Shown here: one piece after another, positions 1-8,360 of the stretch | Position numbering within the stretch: position 1 is the stretch's first letter | How the letters are laid out: each line of letters begins with the position of its first letter | From: Clostridia bacterium | Lineage (GTDB): Bacteria > Bacillota > Clostridia > Oscillospirales > CAG-272 | Length of the DNA: 60,062 nucleotides | Direction of reading: 5' to 3' | NCBI GenBank assembly: GCA_017466685.1 | Contig: JAFTTS010000103.1 | Location: forward strand, 1-60,062 | Notes under the pieces: model-generated | The model's database searches: none | Told to the model about the DNA's origin: nothing | Seen by the model: only the letters and a program-made list of their open reading frames with translations | Translations under genes and position numbers: made by a program

Positions 1-2
1 AC

Positions 3-125
3 GGATTTATTAAAGCAAAAGTAAGGATGAAAAAAGCCGATGACGGCAATGTATTTGTTGTTAAAACAATGAAAGTGATAGATGAGGCTGCCGTAGAAGC
101 AATAAAGGAAAAACAGGAAAAGCTT
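3..125 (+). other. Fragment of an unidentified reading frame, cut by a sequence junction
   Basis: The first about 125 bases are open on the plus strand and read like a lysine- and glutamate-rich coding fragment (an ATG at 27, then KKADDGNVFVVKTMKVIDEA). The frame stays open to 488, but everything right of about 125 is antisense to the flavoprotein gene, so only the left part can be real. The switch lies at or next to the palindrome AAGCTT (120-125). I do not recognise the protein. It may be the edge of a different genomic region joined here by misassembly. Confidence 0.3.
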
Positions 126-542
126 CGCGCCCAGAGAGCGGACCTTTTCGGTGACCAGAGCGCCGAAAATCTGCTCCGGATAGGCAGCGCCGGTCGGATG
201 GTACTGCAGGGTGTCCTGATACAGCAGCTTCGCGCCGACGCGATAGCCCAGAACCAGACCGTCGGCAGTCGCGCCGTAGTGGTTGGAGGTGGGGAAGCCC
301 TGATAGTGCATGCGTCCTGCGCCGCCCGTTGCGATGATGACGGTCTTGGCGCGCGCGACAAGCAGCTCGCCCGTTTCCATGTTCATCAGCACAGCGCCCG
401 TCGCGCGTCCCTTTTCGTCCTTGATCAGCTCGATCGCGGAGGTAAAGTCAACCACGGGGATCTGACGGTTCTGTACCTCGTCACGTAAGACGCGCATGAT
501 CTCCGCGCCCGAATAGTCCTTGCAGGCGTGCATACGCTTTCT
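126..542 (-). pseudogene. Middle part of the flavoprotein gene, beyond an in-frame stop
   Basis: On the minus strand, directly after the TAA at 543-545 and in the same frame, translation continues as flavoprotein: RKRMHACKDYSGAEIMR, then an ATGGAGRMHYQGFP FAD-domain segment, then LQYHPTGAAYPEQIFGALVTEK. These match the fumarate reductase/succinate dehydrogenase flavoprotein family, including the substrate-site HPTG region. The stretch is clearly GC-richer than the rest of the operon, and leucine is mostly CTG and alanine often GCG, unlike the first part of the gene. It ends at about 125, where unrelated sequence begins, so the C-terminal catalytic part is missing. Likely a related gene from another strain or organism joined to this one, or a damaged gene. 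Confidence 0.6.
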
Positions 543-1166
543 TTATGTACCGCCGCCGTGTGTGGTTACCATAGTGCCGTCCGCTTCCTTATCGAACATT
601 ACGCCAAGGTCGTTGAGCCACTTGATACATACGGGAGCGTCGTTAACGAGCTTATATACGAGTTCGGGGATATTCTTGAAGTGTCCGCCGCCCATAACGT
701 CGAGATAATGCTGTGCAGGGCTGTCGTTTGGCTTATCTGCCGCCTGAATACCGCCCTCTGCCATCATGGTGTTGGCGTCACCGTGACGAAGCTTTGTGAC
801 GATCATTACATTTGCACCGTTTTCGTGAGCCATAATAGCTGCAGCTGAACCTGCTCCACCGCCACCGATGATGAGTACGTCAACGTCATAGTCGATTTTG
901 GTAAGGTCAATGTCCGCAGACTTTACTCTGGGGTTTGCCTGGAGAATTTCAGCGAGCTCGAGCGGAACTTTTTCACCCTTGTTAGGGCCGATAACAAGCT
1001 CGGCAAACTGCGATTTGATATGGTCGGGATGGTTTTCGAGAAGAACCTGATCCTTTTCCTCTGCAGTCATGCGTCGGGGATGATTTCCGGCGAGTACAGC
1101 TTCAAGTCGTGCCGGACGGGTTGCTTCCACCTTTTTGATGGATTCAAGCATTTCGTTAGTATACAT
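543..1166 (-). CDS. Fumarate reductase/succinate dehydrogenase-type flavoprotein, N-terminal part
   Basis: FAD-binding catalytic subunit expected to reduce fumarate to succinate in the cytoplasm, paired with the Fe-S subunit encoded 13 bases upstream (1180-1854). The Rossmann FAD motif GGGGAG sits at residues 101-106, followed by the family's MAEGGIQAA segment and HGGGT near residue 205. About 92 residues precede the FAD motif, a long N-terminal extension for this family. The frame ends in TAA exactly where the family has a serine codon (GGGT-S-RKR), which a single TCA-to-TAA change would explain; the protein continues in frame beyond it. It is the last gene of the mdh-fumC-hdr-flx operon. 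The truncation may be a sequencing or assembly artefact rather than biology. Confidence 0.8.
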   Translation of the reverse strand: MYTNEMLESIKKVEATRPARLEAVLAGNHPRRMTAEEKDQVLLENHPDHIKSQFAELVIGPNKGEKVPLELAEILQANPRVKSADIDLTKIDYDVDVLIIGGGGAGSAAAIMAHENGANVMIVTKLRHGDANTMMAEGGIQAADKPNDSPAQHYLDVMGGGHFKNIPELVYKLVNDAPVCIKWLNDLGVMFDKEADGTMVTTHGGGT

Positions 1167-1179
1167 TTTTTACCCTCCC

Positions 1180-1854
1180 TTATTTCTCAAAATCGCGGTT
1201 GTTGTACATCTCTTTGAGTTCTTCCGCAGTTTTCTTCATGATATCCTGCAGAGCTGCCTGACAGTCGCCGGCTTCGATCTCGGCAACGCGTGCAAGGAGA
1301 TGTTCGGTTTCGGGAGCGAGATATTTACCGGTGAGACGTCTTGCAAGCAGTCCAACCTGAGGATGTGTGATTCCGGCAGGACAACGTGATGAGCATACTC
1401 CGCACATTACGCAGTCGAACGATTCCTCTGCACACTTCTCAAATTCGCCTCTCTGAGCGTATGCGATGTACTGCATTACGTTAAGTTCCTGTGTACAGGA
1501 CTTCGTGCAGGCGTTGCATCCGATGCAGGCGTAGATTTCGGGATAGAGCTGCATCATGATCTGCTCGGTGGGTTTCACCTTTTTGATATCGTAGGGCTGT
1601 TTTACGAGTGGGAAGAAGGGAAGCGTTGCAATATACATATTGTCTTCAACCTTCGTCTGACAGGCAAGGCAGGTCTTTAATTCCTGCTGTCCCTTTATGC
1701 GGTATATAGTAGCGCACGCACCGCAGAAGCCGCAACGGCATCCAACTCCGCGAACGAGCTGATAGCCTGCGTATTCCATGGCGTTTATGATAGTGAGGTT
1801 CGAGGGAACTTCGTATTTCTTACCGTAGAGGTAAATGTTTACCATGTTTTCCAT
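1180..1854 (-). CDS. Fumarate reductase/succinate dehydrogenase-type iron-sulfur subunit
   Basis: Electron-transfer partner of the adjacent flavoprotein. An N-terminal plant-type 2Fe-2S domain has cysteines at residues 39, 41, 44, 47 and 62 or 65. It is followed by two four-cysteine ferredoxin motifs, CIGCNACTKSC (C110-C120) and CVMCGVCSSRCP (C148-C158), suggesting two 4Fe-4S clusters. At 224 aa it lacks the C-terminal cysteine-rich CCG domain of methanogen thiol:fumarate reductase subunit B; that domain is instead supplied as a separate HdrB in the same operon. No membrane anchor subunit (FrdC/D or SdhC/D) is encoded nearby, so the enzyme should be soluble. An AGGAG site lies upstream; an internal ATG nine bases downstream is an alternative start. 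Confidence 0.85.
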   Translation of the reverse strand: MENMVNIYLYGKKYEVPSNLTIINAMEYAGYQLVRGVGCRCGFCGACATIYRIKGQQELKTCLACQTKVEDNMYIATLPFFPLVKQPYDIKKVKPTEQIMMQLYPEIYACIGCNACTKSCTQELNVMQYIAYAQRGEFEKCAEESFDCVMCGVCSSRCPAGITHPQVGLLARRLTGKYLAPETEHLLARVAEIEAGDCQAALQDIMKKTAEELKEMYNNRDFEK

Positions 1855-1875
1855 GTCATTAAATCTCCTGAATTA

Positions 1876-2709
1876 TTAATATTCGTCCGGAAGCTCGTCG
1901 AGCTCGTCACAGCGGAAAACGGGACCGTCCTTGCAGACGTATTTTGCACCGACGTTACAGCGTCCGCACTTGCCGACACCGCACTTCATGCGAAGCTCAA
2001 GAGTTGTGTAGATCTGTGTCTTGTCAAAGCCGATGTCCATAAGTCCCTGGAGTGTGAATTTGATCATGATTGGCGGACCGCAGAGGACTGCCATCTTGTT
2101 TGTGTCAAATCCGAGTTCCTTGACATAGTTAGGTACGAAGCCAACGTGTCCGTCCCAACCCTCCTGCTCACGGTCGATGGTTAAGTGAACGTGAACGTTT
2201 TCATCGGTCTGCCATTCCTCGATGATCTCCTTATAGTCGAGCAGATCGTCCTTTGAACGAGAGCCGTAAACGATATCGATACGGCCGTACTTGTCGCGAT
2301 AATGGCGGCAGTAATTGATCACGGAACGAAGCGGTGCAAGACCGACACCACCGGCGATGAAAAGCATATCGTGACCGGCGAATACATCGTCAACGGGGAA
2401 CGGATTTCCGTAAGGGCCGCGCACGGTTATCATCTGACCGACCTCGGCAGAGTGAAGCCACTCGGTGACACAGCCGCATTTCTTGATGGAAAATTCCATA
2501 AACTCCGTGTTTGTGGGCGAGGATGTTATCGAGAACATCGCTTCACCGACACCGGGGACTGACAGCATTGCACACTGTCCCGGTCTGTGATCGAACGGCT
2601 TTTTACCGTCGGGAGTGACAACACGGAAGGTTTTTATATCCGGTGTGTCGATGCGTACATCGGTGATAACGCCGACGACCGGTATCAGGGTTTCGTTAAT
2701 TTGAGCCAT
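1876..2709 (-). CDS. flxA: FlxA, FAD/NAD(P)-binding oxidoreductase subunit of Flx-Hdr
   Basis: A 277-aa ferredoxin-reductase-type protein: an N-terminal FAD-binding barrel (the RPGQCAMLSVPG segment), a nucleotide-binding domain starting at FIAGGVGLAPLRS, and a C-terminal 2Fe-2S site CGVGKCGRC plus a further cysteine (about residues 243-259), as in PyrK and anaerobic sulfite reductase subunit B. In Flx-Hdr complexes this subunit takes electrons from NADH. Its start overlaps the end of flxB by 14 bases, implying translational coupling. Annotation pipelines may call it sulfite reductase subunit B, but the linked flxBCD and hdrABC genes make FlxA the better reading. Confidence 0.85.
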   Translation of the reverse strand: MAQINETLIPVVGVITDVRIDTPDIKTFRVVTPDGKKPFDHRPGQCAMLSVPGVGEAMFSITSSPTNTEFMEFSIKKCGCVTEWLHSAEVGQMITVRGPYGNPFPVDDVFAGHDMLFIAGGVGLAPLRSVINYCRHYRDKYGRIDIVYGSRSKDDLLDYKEIIEEWQTDENVHVHLTIDREQEGWDGHVGFVPNYVKELGFDTNKMAVLCGPPIMIKFTLQGLMDIGFDKTQIYTTLELRMKCGVGKCGRCNVGAKYVCKDGPVFRCDELDELPDEY

Positions 2710-3730
2710 TGTCTGTACCCTCCAATGCTTTCATAACCTTAACAATATTCATGCGTATCGGGCACTTCGCAAGGCATCTGCCGCATCCCACGCAGGAGAA
2801 CATACCGTTATTGTTTTCGGGGTAGTAAACGAGCTTGTGCATAAATCTCTGGCGGAAGCGTTCCTTTTGCGAATTACGGTTATTGCCGTGTGCCATTCTT
2901 GTGAACTGCGAATACATACACGAATCCCAGCAGCGATAACGTACAACGCCGTCATTTGTCTTAAAATCGCGGATATCGTAGCACTGACAGGTCGGGCAGA
3001 CGAATGTACAGGTGCCGCATCCGAGACAGCTTTCGGAAAGCTTTGCCCACTCGGGAGAATCAAAGAATTTTTCTGTCTTGCCGCCTCCGAATGCATCGGT
3101 TGTGAGCTCGGCGAGCGGTAATTTTGTCATACGCTCTTTGATGAGTGCCTTTTGTTCATCGACTGCCTTTGTGTCTGCATCCTCGGTGATATCCGAGAGG
3201 GAATCAAGCAGAGCTGTACCTTTTTCGCTGACGGCGTTCATATAGAGCGCATCATCGGTTTTATGGCAGACGATATCTCCCTCGGGATTTGCCGCGTCTA
3301 TGCCGAACGTGCCGCAGAAGCAGGTTTCGACGGGACGTGTGCAGGCAAGCGACATGATAATGCCATGCTCACGGCGGTTTTTATAGTATGTATCAACCGG
3401 CTCTGCATGGAGAAAAACGTTATCGAGCACAGTCATTGCGCGTACATCGCAGGCACGTGCACCGAAGATTACGAAATCCTCATGCTCATCGCGGATGTCA
3501 ATGACCTCAATGTTCTTTCCCTGCATTTTGAACTTCATTAAATCTTCGCTCTGAGGGAAGAAGAAATCCTTTATGCCGCGCACGGTGTTGAGCTCGTTTG
3601 TAAGCGCAGTGCCGTTTGTCCATTTGGTGAATTTTGCGCCTTCTACAGAATCGGAGGGAATGTAAAGCGACTGATTTTCTGCAATTTTTGCAAACAGTAA
3701 ATCAAGCTTATCGAGCGAAATTTTACGCAT
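2696..3730 (-). CDS. flxB: FlxB, 4Fe-4S ferredoxin-type subunit of Flx-Hdr
   Basis: Related to anaerobic sulfite reductase subunit A and hydrogenase beta-type electron carriers. The C-terminal half has two ferredoxin motifs, CLGCGTCTFVCPTCQC and CVGCGRCLAKCPI. The start at 3730 (MRKISLDKL) is chosen because it overlaps the flxC stop by 8 bases, like every other junction in this block; a longer frame back to 3775 lies wholly inside flxC. Expected role: intramolecular electron wire between the NADH-oxidising FlxA and FlxC/D-HdrA. Cytoplasmic; no signal peptide or membrane segment. Confidence 0.83.
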   Translation of the reverse strand: MRKISLDKLDLLFAKIAENQSLYIPSDSVEGAKFTKWTNGTALTNELNTVRGIKDFFFPQSEDLMKFKMQGKNIEVIDIRDEHEDFVIFGARACDVRAMTVLDNVFLHAEPVDTYYKNRREHGIIMSLACTRPVETCFCGTFGIDAANPEGDIVCHKTDDALYMNAVSEKGTALLDSLSDITEDADTKAVDEQKALIKERMTKLPLAELTTDAFGGGKTEKFFDSPEWAKLSESCLGCGTCTFVCPTCQCYDIRDFKTNDGVVRYRCWDSCMYSQFTRMAHGNNRNSQKERFRQRFMHKLVYYPENNNGMFSCVGCGRCLAKCPIRMNIVKVMKALEGTDNGSN

Positions 3731-4715
3731 TCTTATCGCCCCTTTCCACAGCCTCGGAGGGCTCCATGTCATCAAACGTATAATTTACGAGCGGAGCACG
3801 GCTGCCAACCTCGGCACCTGCCTGATATTCGCCCCAAAGCTCGTTTATATCCTTGATGAACTTGCGGTTGAGAAGATGAAGCGGTATATTCTGCGGACAT
3901 ACGCGTGAGCACTCGCCGCAGTCTGTGCAGCGTCCCGTAACGTGGAACGCTCTTATAATATGGAACATTTTTTCTTCGAAGCTATCGGACGGAGCTTTCG
4001 ATTCAACACCCGAGCTCGGATTGTCGAACACGCACTTTTCGCAGGTGCAGGCAGGACATACATCGCGGCAGGCGTTACAGCGGATACAGCGTGATAATTC
4101 ACCCTGCCAGAATTCGAAGCGTTCCTCGGGAGTCATTGCCTCAAGGCGTGCAACCTCGTCAAAACGGTTACATTCGGTGATCTCATCCTCATATCCGACA
4201 AGCTCGTCAAGTGCGACGTGCTTCTTTGATTTGCAGTTTAAGCATCTCTCTGCGAGTACAGATTCACGCGGTACGGTAACATTTCCGTCCCAAAGCGTTT
4301 CGACAACGACGTTTTCATAGTCAACAGCAACGTTCTTGATACCGTCAGCCGCCGCGGAAAGCTTTTTGTTGTCGATCATGCCCTCGCAGGGAACACCGAT
4401 GACGTACACCTTTTCACGGTCGATACGGTGCTCGGTCAAAAGCTGATTGAAGCTGTATGTATCGCAGGGCTTCATGAAGACTGCAACCTTGCCGTCCTCC
4501 TTGCGGGTTTCGTCTATAAGATATTTTGAAAGGTTCGGTGCGGCAAAATCGCCGAAATCGAACTCTTTGTCAAGCTCGTCTGCACTCTTAAAAATACCGG
4601 GAGTGAGGTCATAGCAAAATTCACCGCGCTTCCAGCCGAGTACACGGGTTACAACGCCGCCTGTGAGAAGCTCTTTTGCCTTTGCGACAAGCTTATCGCG
4701 CATTACTTCTTGCAT
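3723..4715 (-). CDS. flxC: FlxC, 4Fe-4S electron transfer subunit of Flx-Hdr
   Basis: A 330-aa protein resembling the F420-reducing hydrogenase beta/ferredoxin family. Cysteine motifs include CLNCKSK in the middle, CIRCNACRDVCPACTCEKC near residue 210, and CTDCGECSRVCPQNIP near residue 265, suggesting at least two 4Fe-4S clusters. It overlaps flxD upstream (13 bases) and flxB downstream (8 bases). It should pass electrons between FlxB and the FlxD/HdrA core. The assignment rests mainly on position in the flxDCBA order plus the cysteine pattern. Confidence 0.83.
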   Translation of the reverse strand: MQEVMRDKLVAKAKELLTGGVVTRVLGWKRGEFCYDLTPGIFKSADELDKEFDFGDFAAPNLSKYLIDETRKEDGKVAVFMKPCDTYSFNQLLTEHRIDREKVYVIGVPCEGMIDNKKLSAAADGIKNVAVDYENVVVETLWDGNVTVPRESVLAERCLNCKSKKHVALDELVGYEDEITECNRFDEVARLEAMTPEERFEFWQGELSRCIRCNACRDVCPACTCEKCVFDNPSSGVESKAPSDSFEEKMFHIIRAFHVTGRCTDCGECSRVCPQNIPLHLLNRKFIKDINELWGEYQAGAEVGSRAPLVNYTFDDMEPSEAVERGDKNA

Positions 4716-5140
4716 CTGAGATCCTCCAATCTTTTGTTCGGACCGAGAGCGGTCACTTTTTCAACGAAATCATTCATTGTTGCGGCGAACTTCGCACCCT
4801 CTGCGGCAGATACCCACTCAACACGTGTACGGTCGCGCTCAATGCCGAGATAATCGAGCATCGAGAAGAGAAGCGACATACGGCGACGAGCATAGTAGTT
4901 GCCCGAGGTGTAGTGACAGTCGCCGGGGTGACATCCGCAGATGATAACGCCGTCAGCGCCTCTCTGGAATGCACGCAGTATAAACATCGGGTTTACGCGG
5001 CAGGAGCAGGGAACACGTATGATCTTTACGTCCGCAGGGTATGCGAGTCTGTTCGAGCCTGCAAGGTCCGCGCCTGCATATGAACACCAGTTACAGCAGA
5101 ATGCCACGATAAGCGGCTTAAAATTTGTTACATCTTGCAT
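4703..5140 (-). CDS. flxD: FlxD, MvhD-like hydrogenase iron-sulfur subunit
   Basis: A 145-aa protein of the MvhD/FlxD family, recognisable from CNWCSYAGADLAGSNRLAYP near the N-terminus and GCHPGDCHY in the middle. In methanogens MvhD links hydrogenase to HdrA; in Flx-Hdr complexes this protein links FlxABC to HdrA. The ATG overlaps the HdrA stop codon by 13 bases, and its own stop overlaps the flxC start. No hydrogenase large subunit occurs in the operon, so NADH through FlxA, not H2, is the likely donor. Confidence 0.88.
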   Translation of the reverse strand: MQDVTNFKPLIVAFCCNWCSYAGADLAGSNRLAYPADVKIIRVPCSCRVNPMFILRAFQRGADGVIICGCHPGDCHYTSGNYYARRRMSLLFSMLDYLGIERDRTRVEWVSAAEGAKFAATMNDFVEKVTALGPNKRLEDLRCKK

Positions 5141-7125
5141 ATCGCGTCAACCTCCGCCATGATTTGATTATTTTTGAAGCCGTTGAGATCCATCGCGCCC
5201 GAGGGACAAGCGACAGTACAAGCTCCACAGCCCTGACATACCGCAGGATTTACCGATGCAACTCGGCGAATCTTTGTTGTTCTGTCGGGCATTCTGAATT
5301 CTTTATCGCTATATGTTATTGCGCCGTACGGACATACGCGCTCACAGCTTGAACAGCCGTTACACATCATTTCGTCCGACTGTGCGACACACGGGTTACC
5401 CGTCAGCTTATCCTTGCAGAGAAGTCCGATGACCTTGGATGCCGCCGCACCTGCTTGGGATACGGTTTCGGGGATATCCTTCGGTCCCTGGCAAGTACCC
5501 GAGAGGAACACACCTGCTGTCGGCGATTCAACGGGACGGAGCTTCGGATGTGCTTCGGTGAAGAAGTCGTTTGTGTCCATTGATGCAGTGAGCATGGTTG
5601 CAAGTCCTCTTGCCGATTTGTCGGGCTCGATTGCCGCAGCGAGGACAACGAGGTCAGCGTCGATATGAAGCTGTTTTCCTGCGATGAGATCGGACGCCTG
5701 AACCTTTAATTTGTTGCCTTCGGGTGAAACCTTTCCTACCATGCCTTTGATATAGTGAACGCCGTATTCCTCGACTGCACGGCGGTAAAATTCGTCAAAC
5801 GCTTTACCGGGAGTACGCACGTCGATATAGAACACATAAACGTCTGTGTCGGGATATTTGTCACGTGTCAGCATTGCGTGCTTTGCCGTGTACATACAGC
5901 AGATCTTTGAGCAGTATTCCTTGCCCTTTTCTGCACAAGCCTCACATCTCGAACCAACGCACTGTACAAATACGATCGTGTGCGGATGCTCACCGTCTGA
6001 CGGGCGGAGAAGCTTACCTGCTGTCGGGCCTGCCGCATTTGTGAGTCGCTCAAATTCAAGCGAGGTTATAACGTCCTTTGACTGGTTGTATGCAAACTCG
6101 TCAAATTTATCCATCGAAATGGGATTGAAGCCGGTTGCAACAACGACAGCACCGTACTTTTCTTCGATAAATTCGTCCTTTGCCTCGTAATCGATAGCAC
6201 CTGCAGTACATACCTTTGCACAGACTCCGCATTTACCCGTTTTGAGCATTGTGCAGTAATCGGCGTCGATGGTTGCAACCTTCGGTACAGCCTGTGCGAA
6301 CGGGATATATATTGCACGGCGGTTGTCCATGCCGAGGTTGAACTCGTTCGGGACTTTCTTCTGCGGGCACTTTTCGGTACACAGTCCGCATCCTGTGCAG
6401 ATATCCTCTTTTACATAACGTGCCCTTTTCTTGATAGTCACGTCAAAGTTGCCGACAAAGCCGCGAACGTCAACCACCTCGGAATACGAGAAGATGCGTA
6501 TCTTTTCGTTCTGTGCGACGTCAACCATCTTCGGTGTCAGTATACAAGCCGCGCAGTCGAGTGTCGGGAAGGTTTTGTCAAGCTGTGCCATCTTACCGCC
6601 GATGGTGGGCTTGGTTTCAACAATGTCAACAGGGAAGCCTGCGTCTGCGATGTCGAGTGCTGTCTGTATACCTGCGATGCCTCCACCGATGACGAGTGCA
6701 CGCTTGGTTACGGGCGATTCACCGGGTGTGAGAGGCGTGTTTAAGTTTACCTTGGCAATTGCAGCTTTACCGAGGATGATTGCCTTCTCTGTGCCGCTTG
6801 CCATGTCCTTATGTATCCATGAACACTGCTCGCGGATGTTTGCGATCTCGACCATATAGGGATTGAGACCTGCTGCAGCGGCAGTTTTACGGAAGGTTGC
6901 TTCATGCATACGCGGTGAGCAGGAGCAGACCACGATGCCGCTTAAATTGTGCTCTTTTATGGCAGCCTTGATAAGATCCTGACCTGCCTGGGAGCACATA
7001 TACTGATATTCTGCGGAGTGAACGACGCCCGGCTCGTTTTTAAGAGCTTCGGCGACGGCGACAACATCAACTGTTCCTGCGATGTTGGTTCCGCAGTGAC
7101 ATACGAATACTCCGATTCTTTGCAT
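5128..7125 (-). CDS. hdrA: HdrA, flavin-containing heterodisulfide reductase subunit A
   Basis: The 665-aa core subunit expected to hold the bifurcating FAD. The N-terminal GVFVCHCGTNIAG segment is typical of HdrA. The FAD Rossmann motif GGGIAG is at residues 147-152, followed by the cysteine pair CAACILTPKM (C191, C194). Ferredoxin-type motifs follow: CTGCGLCTEKCP, CGVCAKVC, and at the C-terminus CNGCSSCERVCP and CQGCGACTVACP. Full-length HdrA is normally about this size. Lies between hdrC and flxD with a short gap upstream (17 bases) and an overlap downstream. Electrons from NADH would be split here between a high-potential acceptor through HdrBC and low-potential ferredoxin. Confidence 0.93.
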   Translation of the reverse strand: MQRIGVFVCHCGTNIAGTVDVVAVAEALKNEPGVVHSAEYQYMCSQAGQDLIKAAIKEHNLSGIVVCSCSPRMHEATFRKTAAAAGLNPYMVEIANIREQCSWIHKDMASGTEKAIILGKAAIAKVNLNTPLTPGESPVTKRALVIGGGIAGIQTALDIADAGFPVDIVETKPTIGGKMAQLDKTFPTLDCAACILTPKMVDVAQNEKIRIFSYSEVVDVRGFVGNFDVTIKKRARYVKEDICTGCGLCTEKCPQKKVPNEFNLGMDNRRAIYIPFAQAVPKVATIDADYCTMLKTGKCGVCAKVCTAGAIDYEAKDEFIEEKYGAVVVATGFNPISMDKFDEFAYNQSKDVITSLEFERLTNAAGPTAGKLLRPSDGEHPHTIVFVQCVGSRCEACAEKGKEYCSKICCMYTAKHAMLTRDKYPDTDVYVFYIDVRTPGKAFDEFYRRAVEEYGVHYIKGMVGKVSPEGNKLKVQASDLIAGKQLHIDADLVVLAAAIEPDKSARGLATMLTASMDTNDFFTEAHPKLRPVESPTAGVFLSGTCQGPKDIPETVSQAGAAASKVIGLLCKDKLTGNPCVAQSDEMMCNGCSSCERVCPYGAITYSDKEFRMPDRTTKIRRVASVNPAVCQGCGACTVACPSGAMDLNGFKNNQIMAEVDAICKM

Positions 7126-7142
7126 CTGTTTTTCTCCTACAT

Positions 7143-7535
7143 TTATTTACTGTATTTTCTGAATGCGCTCATTAAAAGCTGCTGCGGAATTTCTTCATCT
7201 AACTTTGCGGGAATATCGTCAGCTTTCAGATGATTTGCGCCCTTTTCGCGGATGACTGTGAGACGTACTGCCTCAATGAGCTTCGCAGGTTCAACACCTC
7301 TCGGACAACGCTCAACGCAGGCAAAGCAGGTCAGACATTTGTATATGGATTTTGATTCAAGCAGCGGTGCAAGCTCACCCGATTCGACCATATATACAAA
7401 CTCATGCGGATGATATTCCATCTCGTCATACGACGGACAGGTCGCACTGCATTTGCCGCATTTCATGCATTTTCTCGGATTAACGCCCGATATGCGGAGT
7501 ATTTCCTCGCGGCGTCGTTCGTTTTTATTCTCCAT
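7143..7535 (-). CDS. hdrC: HdrC, 4Fe-4S heterodisulfide reductase subunit C
   Basis: A small 130-aa two-cluster ferredoxin-like subunit with CMKCGKCSATCP (C23-C33) and CLTCFACVERCP (C67-C77), the standard HdrC pattern; it conducts electrons from HdrA to HdrB. The start at 7535 (MENKNERRR) is chosen because ATGGAGAATAA overlaps the hdrB stop by 11 bases, matching the coupling in the rest of the block. A longer frame to 7589 is entirely inside hdrB and unlikely. Confidence 0.9.
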   Translation of the reverse strand: MENKNERRREEILRISGVNPRKCMKCGKCSATCPSYDEMEYHPHEFVYMVESGELAPLLESKSIYKCLTCFACVERCPRGVEPAKLIEAVRLTVIREKGANHLKADDIPAKLDEEIPQQLLMSAFRKYSK

Positions 7536-8331
7536 CGTTATCCTCCTTGACTCCGAGAGCCTCGGCAAGAAGCTCGGTGAAATAAACAACGGGAAGCTTA
7601 CTGCCGTTCTTAATAAGATTGTAACGGCAAAGCGGACAAGCTGTGATTATCATATCAGCACCGTGAGCCGCCGCACTGTCCGAAATCGAGTTACTGCGTT
7701 TCTTTGCCGATTCTGCATCTTCAAGTGCGATATAACCGCCGCAGCATTCGTTTCGTGCAGGGTAGATAACGGGTTCACCGCCGAGTACACGGATAAGATC
7801 TTCAATAATCTTGGGATTTTCGGGATCGTCCATCTGCATTGTCTTTGACGGACGGAGCAAGAGACAACCGTAATATGCGGCGATCTTTTTGCCTGTGAGC
7901 GGCTTCTGTACCTTTTCGGCAACCTTATCAAAGCCGATCTCGTCGCGGATGAGTTCAAGCAGATGGAGCACCTTTGTCTCACCGTTATAGGGGGCAGGTG
8001 CGTCTTTTTCCTGTGCAAGATAGTTGTTCATGCGAAATGCAAAATCTGCATCGGTTTTTATTTGGTGGTTGGTCTGCTTTATAACATTGTGACAAGCCGA
8101 GCAAACGGTTACAAGCGGCTCATTCTTGTCGCGTGCATCGATAAGTGCACGTACGCTCGGCAGCTTTGATGCGATCTCATCCTTTGCATATGAGAAGACA
8201 CCGCCGCAGCATTGCCATGTATCCGGTTCGACAAGCTCCACGCCGAGAGCATTACACGCGGCGTGTGCATATCTGTCAAGCTCTTTTGCCTTTGTACGCA
8301 GTGTACAGCCGGGGAAATATGTAACTTTCAT
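7525..8331 (-). CDS. hdrB: HdrB, CCG-domain heterodisulfide reductase subunit B
   Basis: Catalytic disulfide-type subunit with two complete cysteine-rich CCG domains: first C9, CCGG (41-44) and CSAC (77-80), then a second set YYGC, ECCGG and CPLC. In methanogens these ligate two noncubane 4Fe-4S clusters that reduce CoM-S-S-CoB. This organism should lack those coenzymes. Because a fumarate reductase pair follows in the same operon, HdrB may instead pass electrons to that pair directly or through a small thiol or protein disulfide. First subunit gene of the hdr block, 29 bases after fumC. Confidence 0.9.
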   Translation of the reverse strand: MKVTYFPGCTLRTKAKELDRYAHAACNALGVELVEPDTWQCCGGVFSYAKDEIASKLPSVRALIDARDKNEPLVTVCSACHNVIKQTNHQIKTDADFAFRMNNYLAQEKDAPAPYNGETKVLHLLELIRDEIGFDKVAEKVQKPLTGKKIAAYYGCLLLRPSKTMQMDDPENPKIIEDLIRVLGGEPVIYPARNECCGGYIALEDAESAKKRSNSISDSAAAHGADMIITACPLCRYNLIKNGSKLPVVYFTELLAEALGVKEDNDGE

Positions 8332-8360
8332 ATATTTTCACCTTTCCTGCCTGATATACG

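Noticed and set aside
543..545. Recoded stop (selenocysteine or readthrough) in the flavoprotein gene
   Set aside because: The codon is TAA, not TGA, the family has Ser at this position, and base composition changes at the same point; a chimera or point error is simpler.
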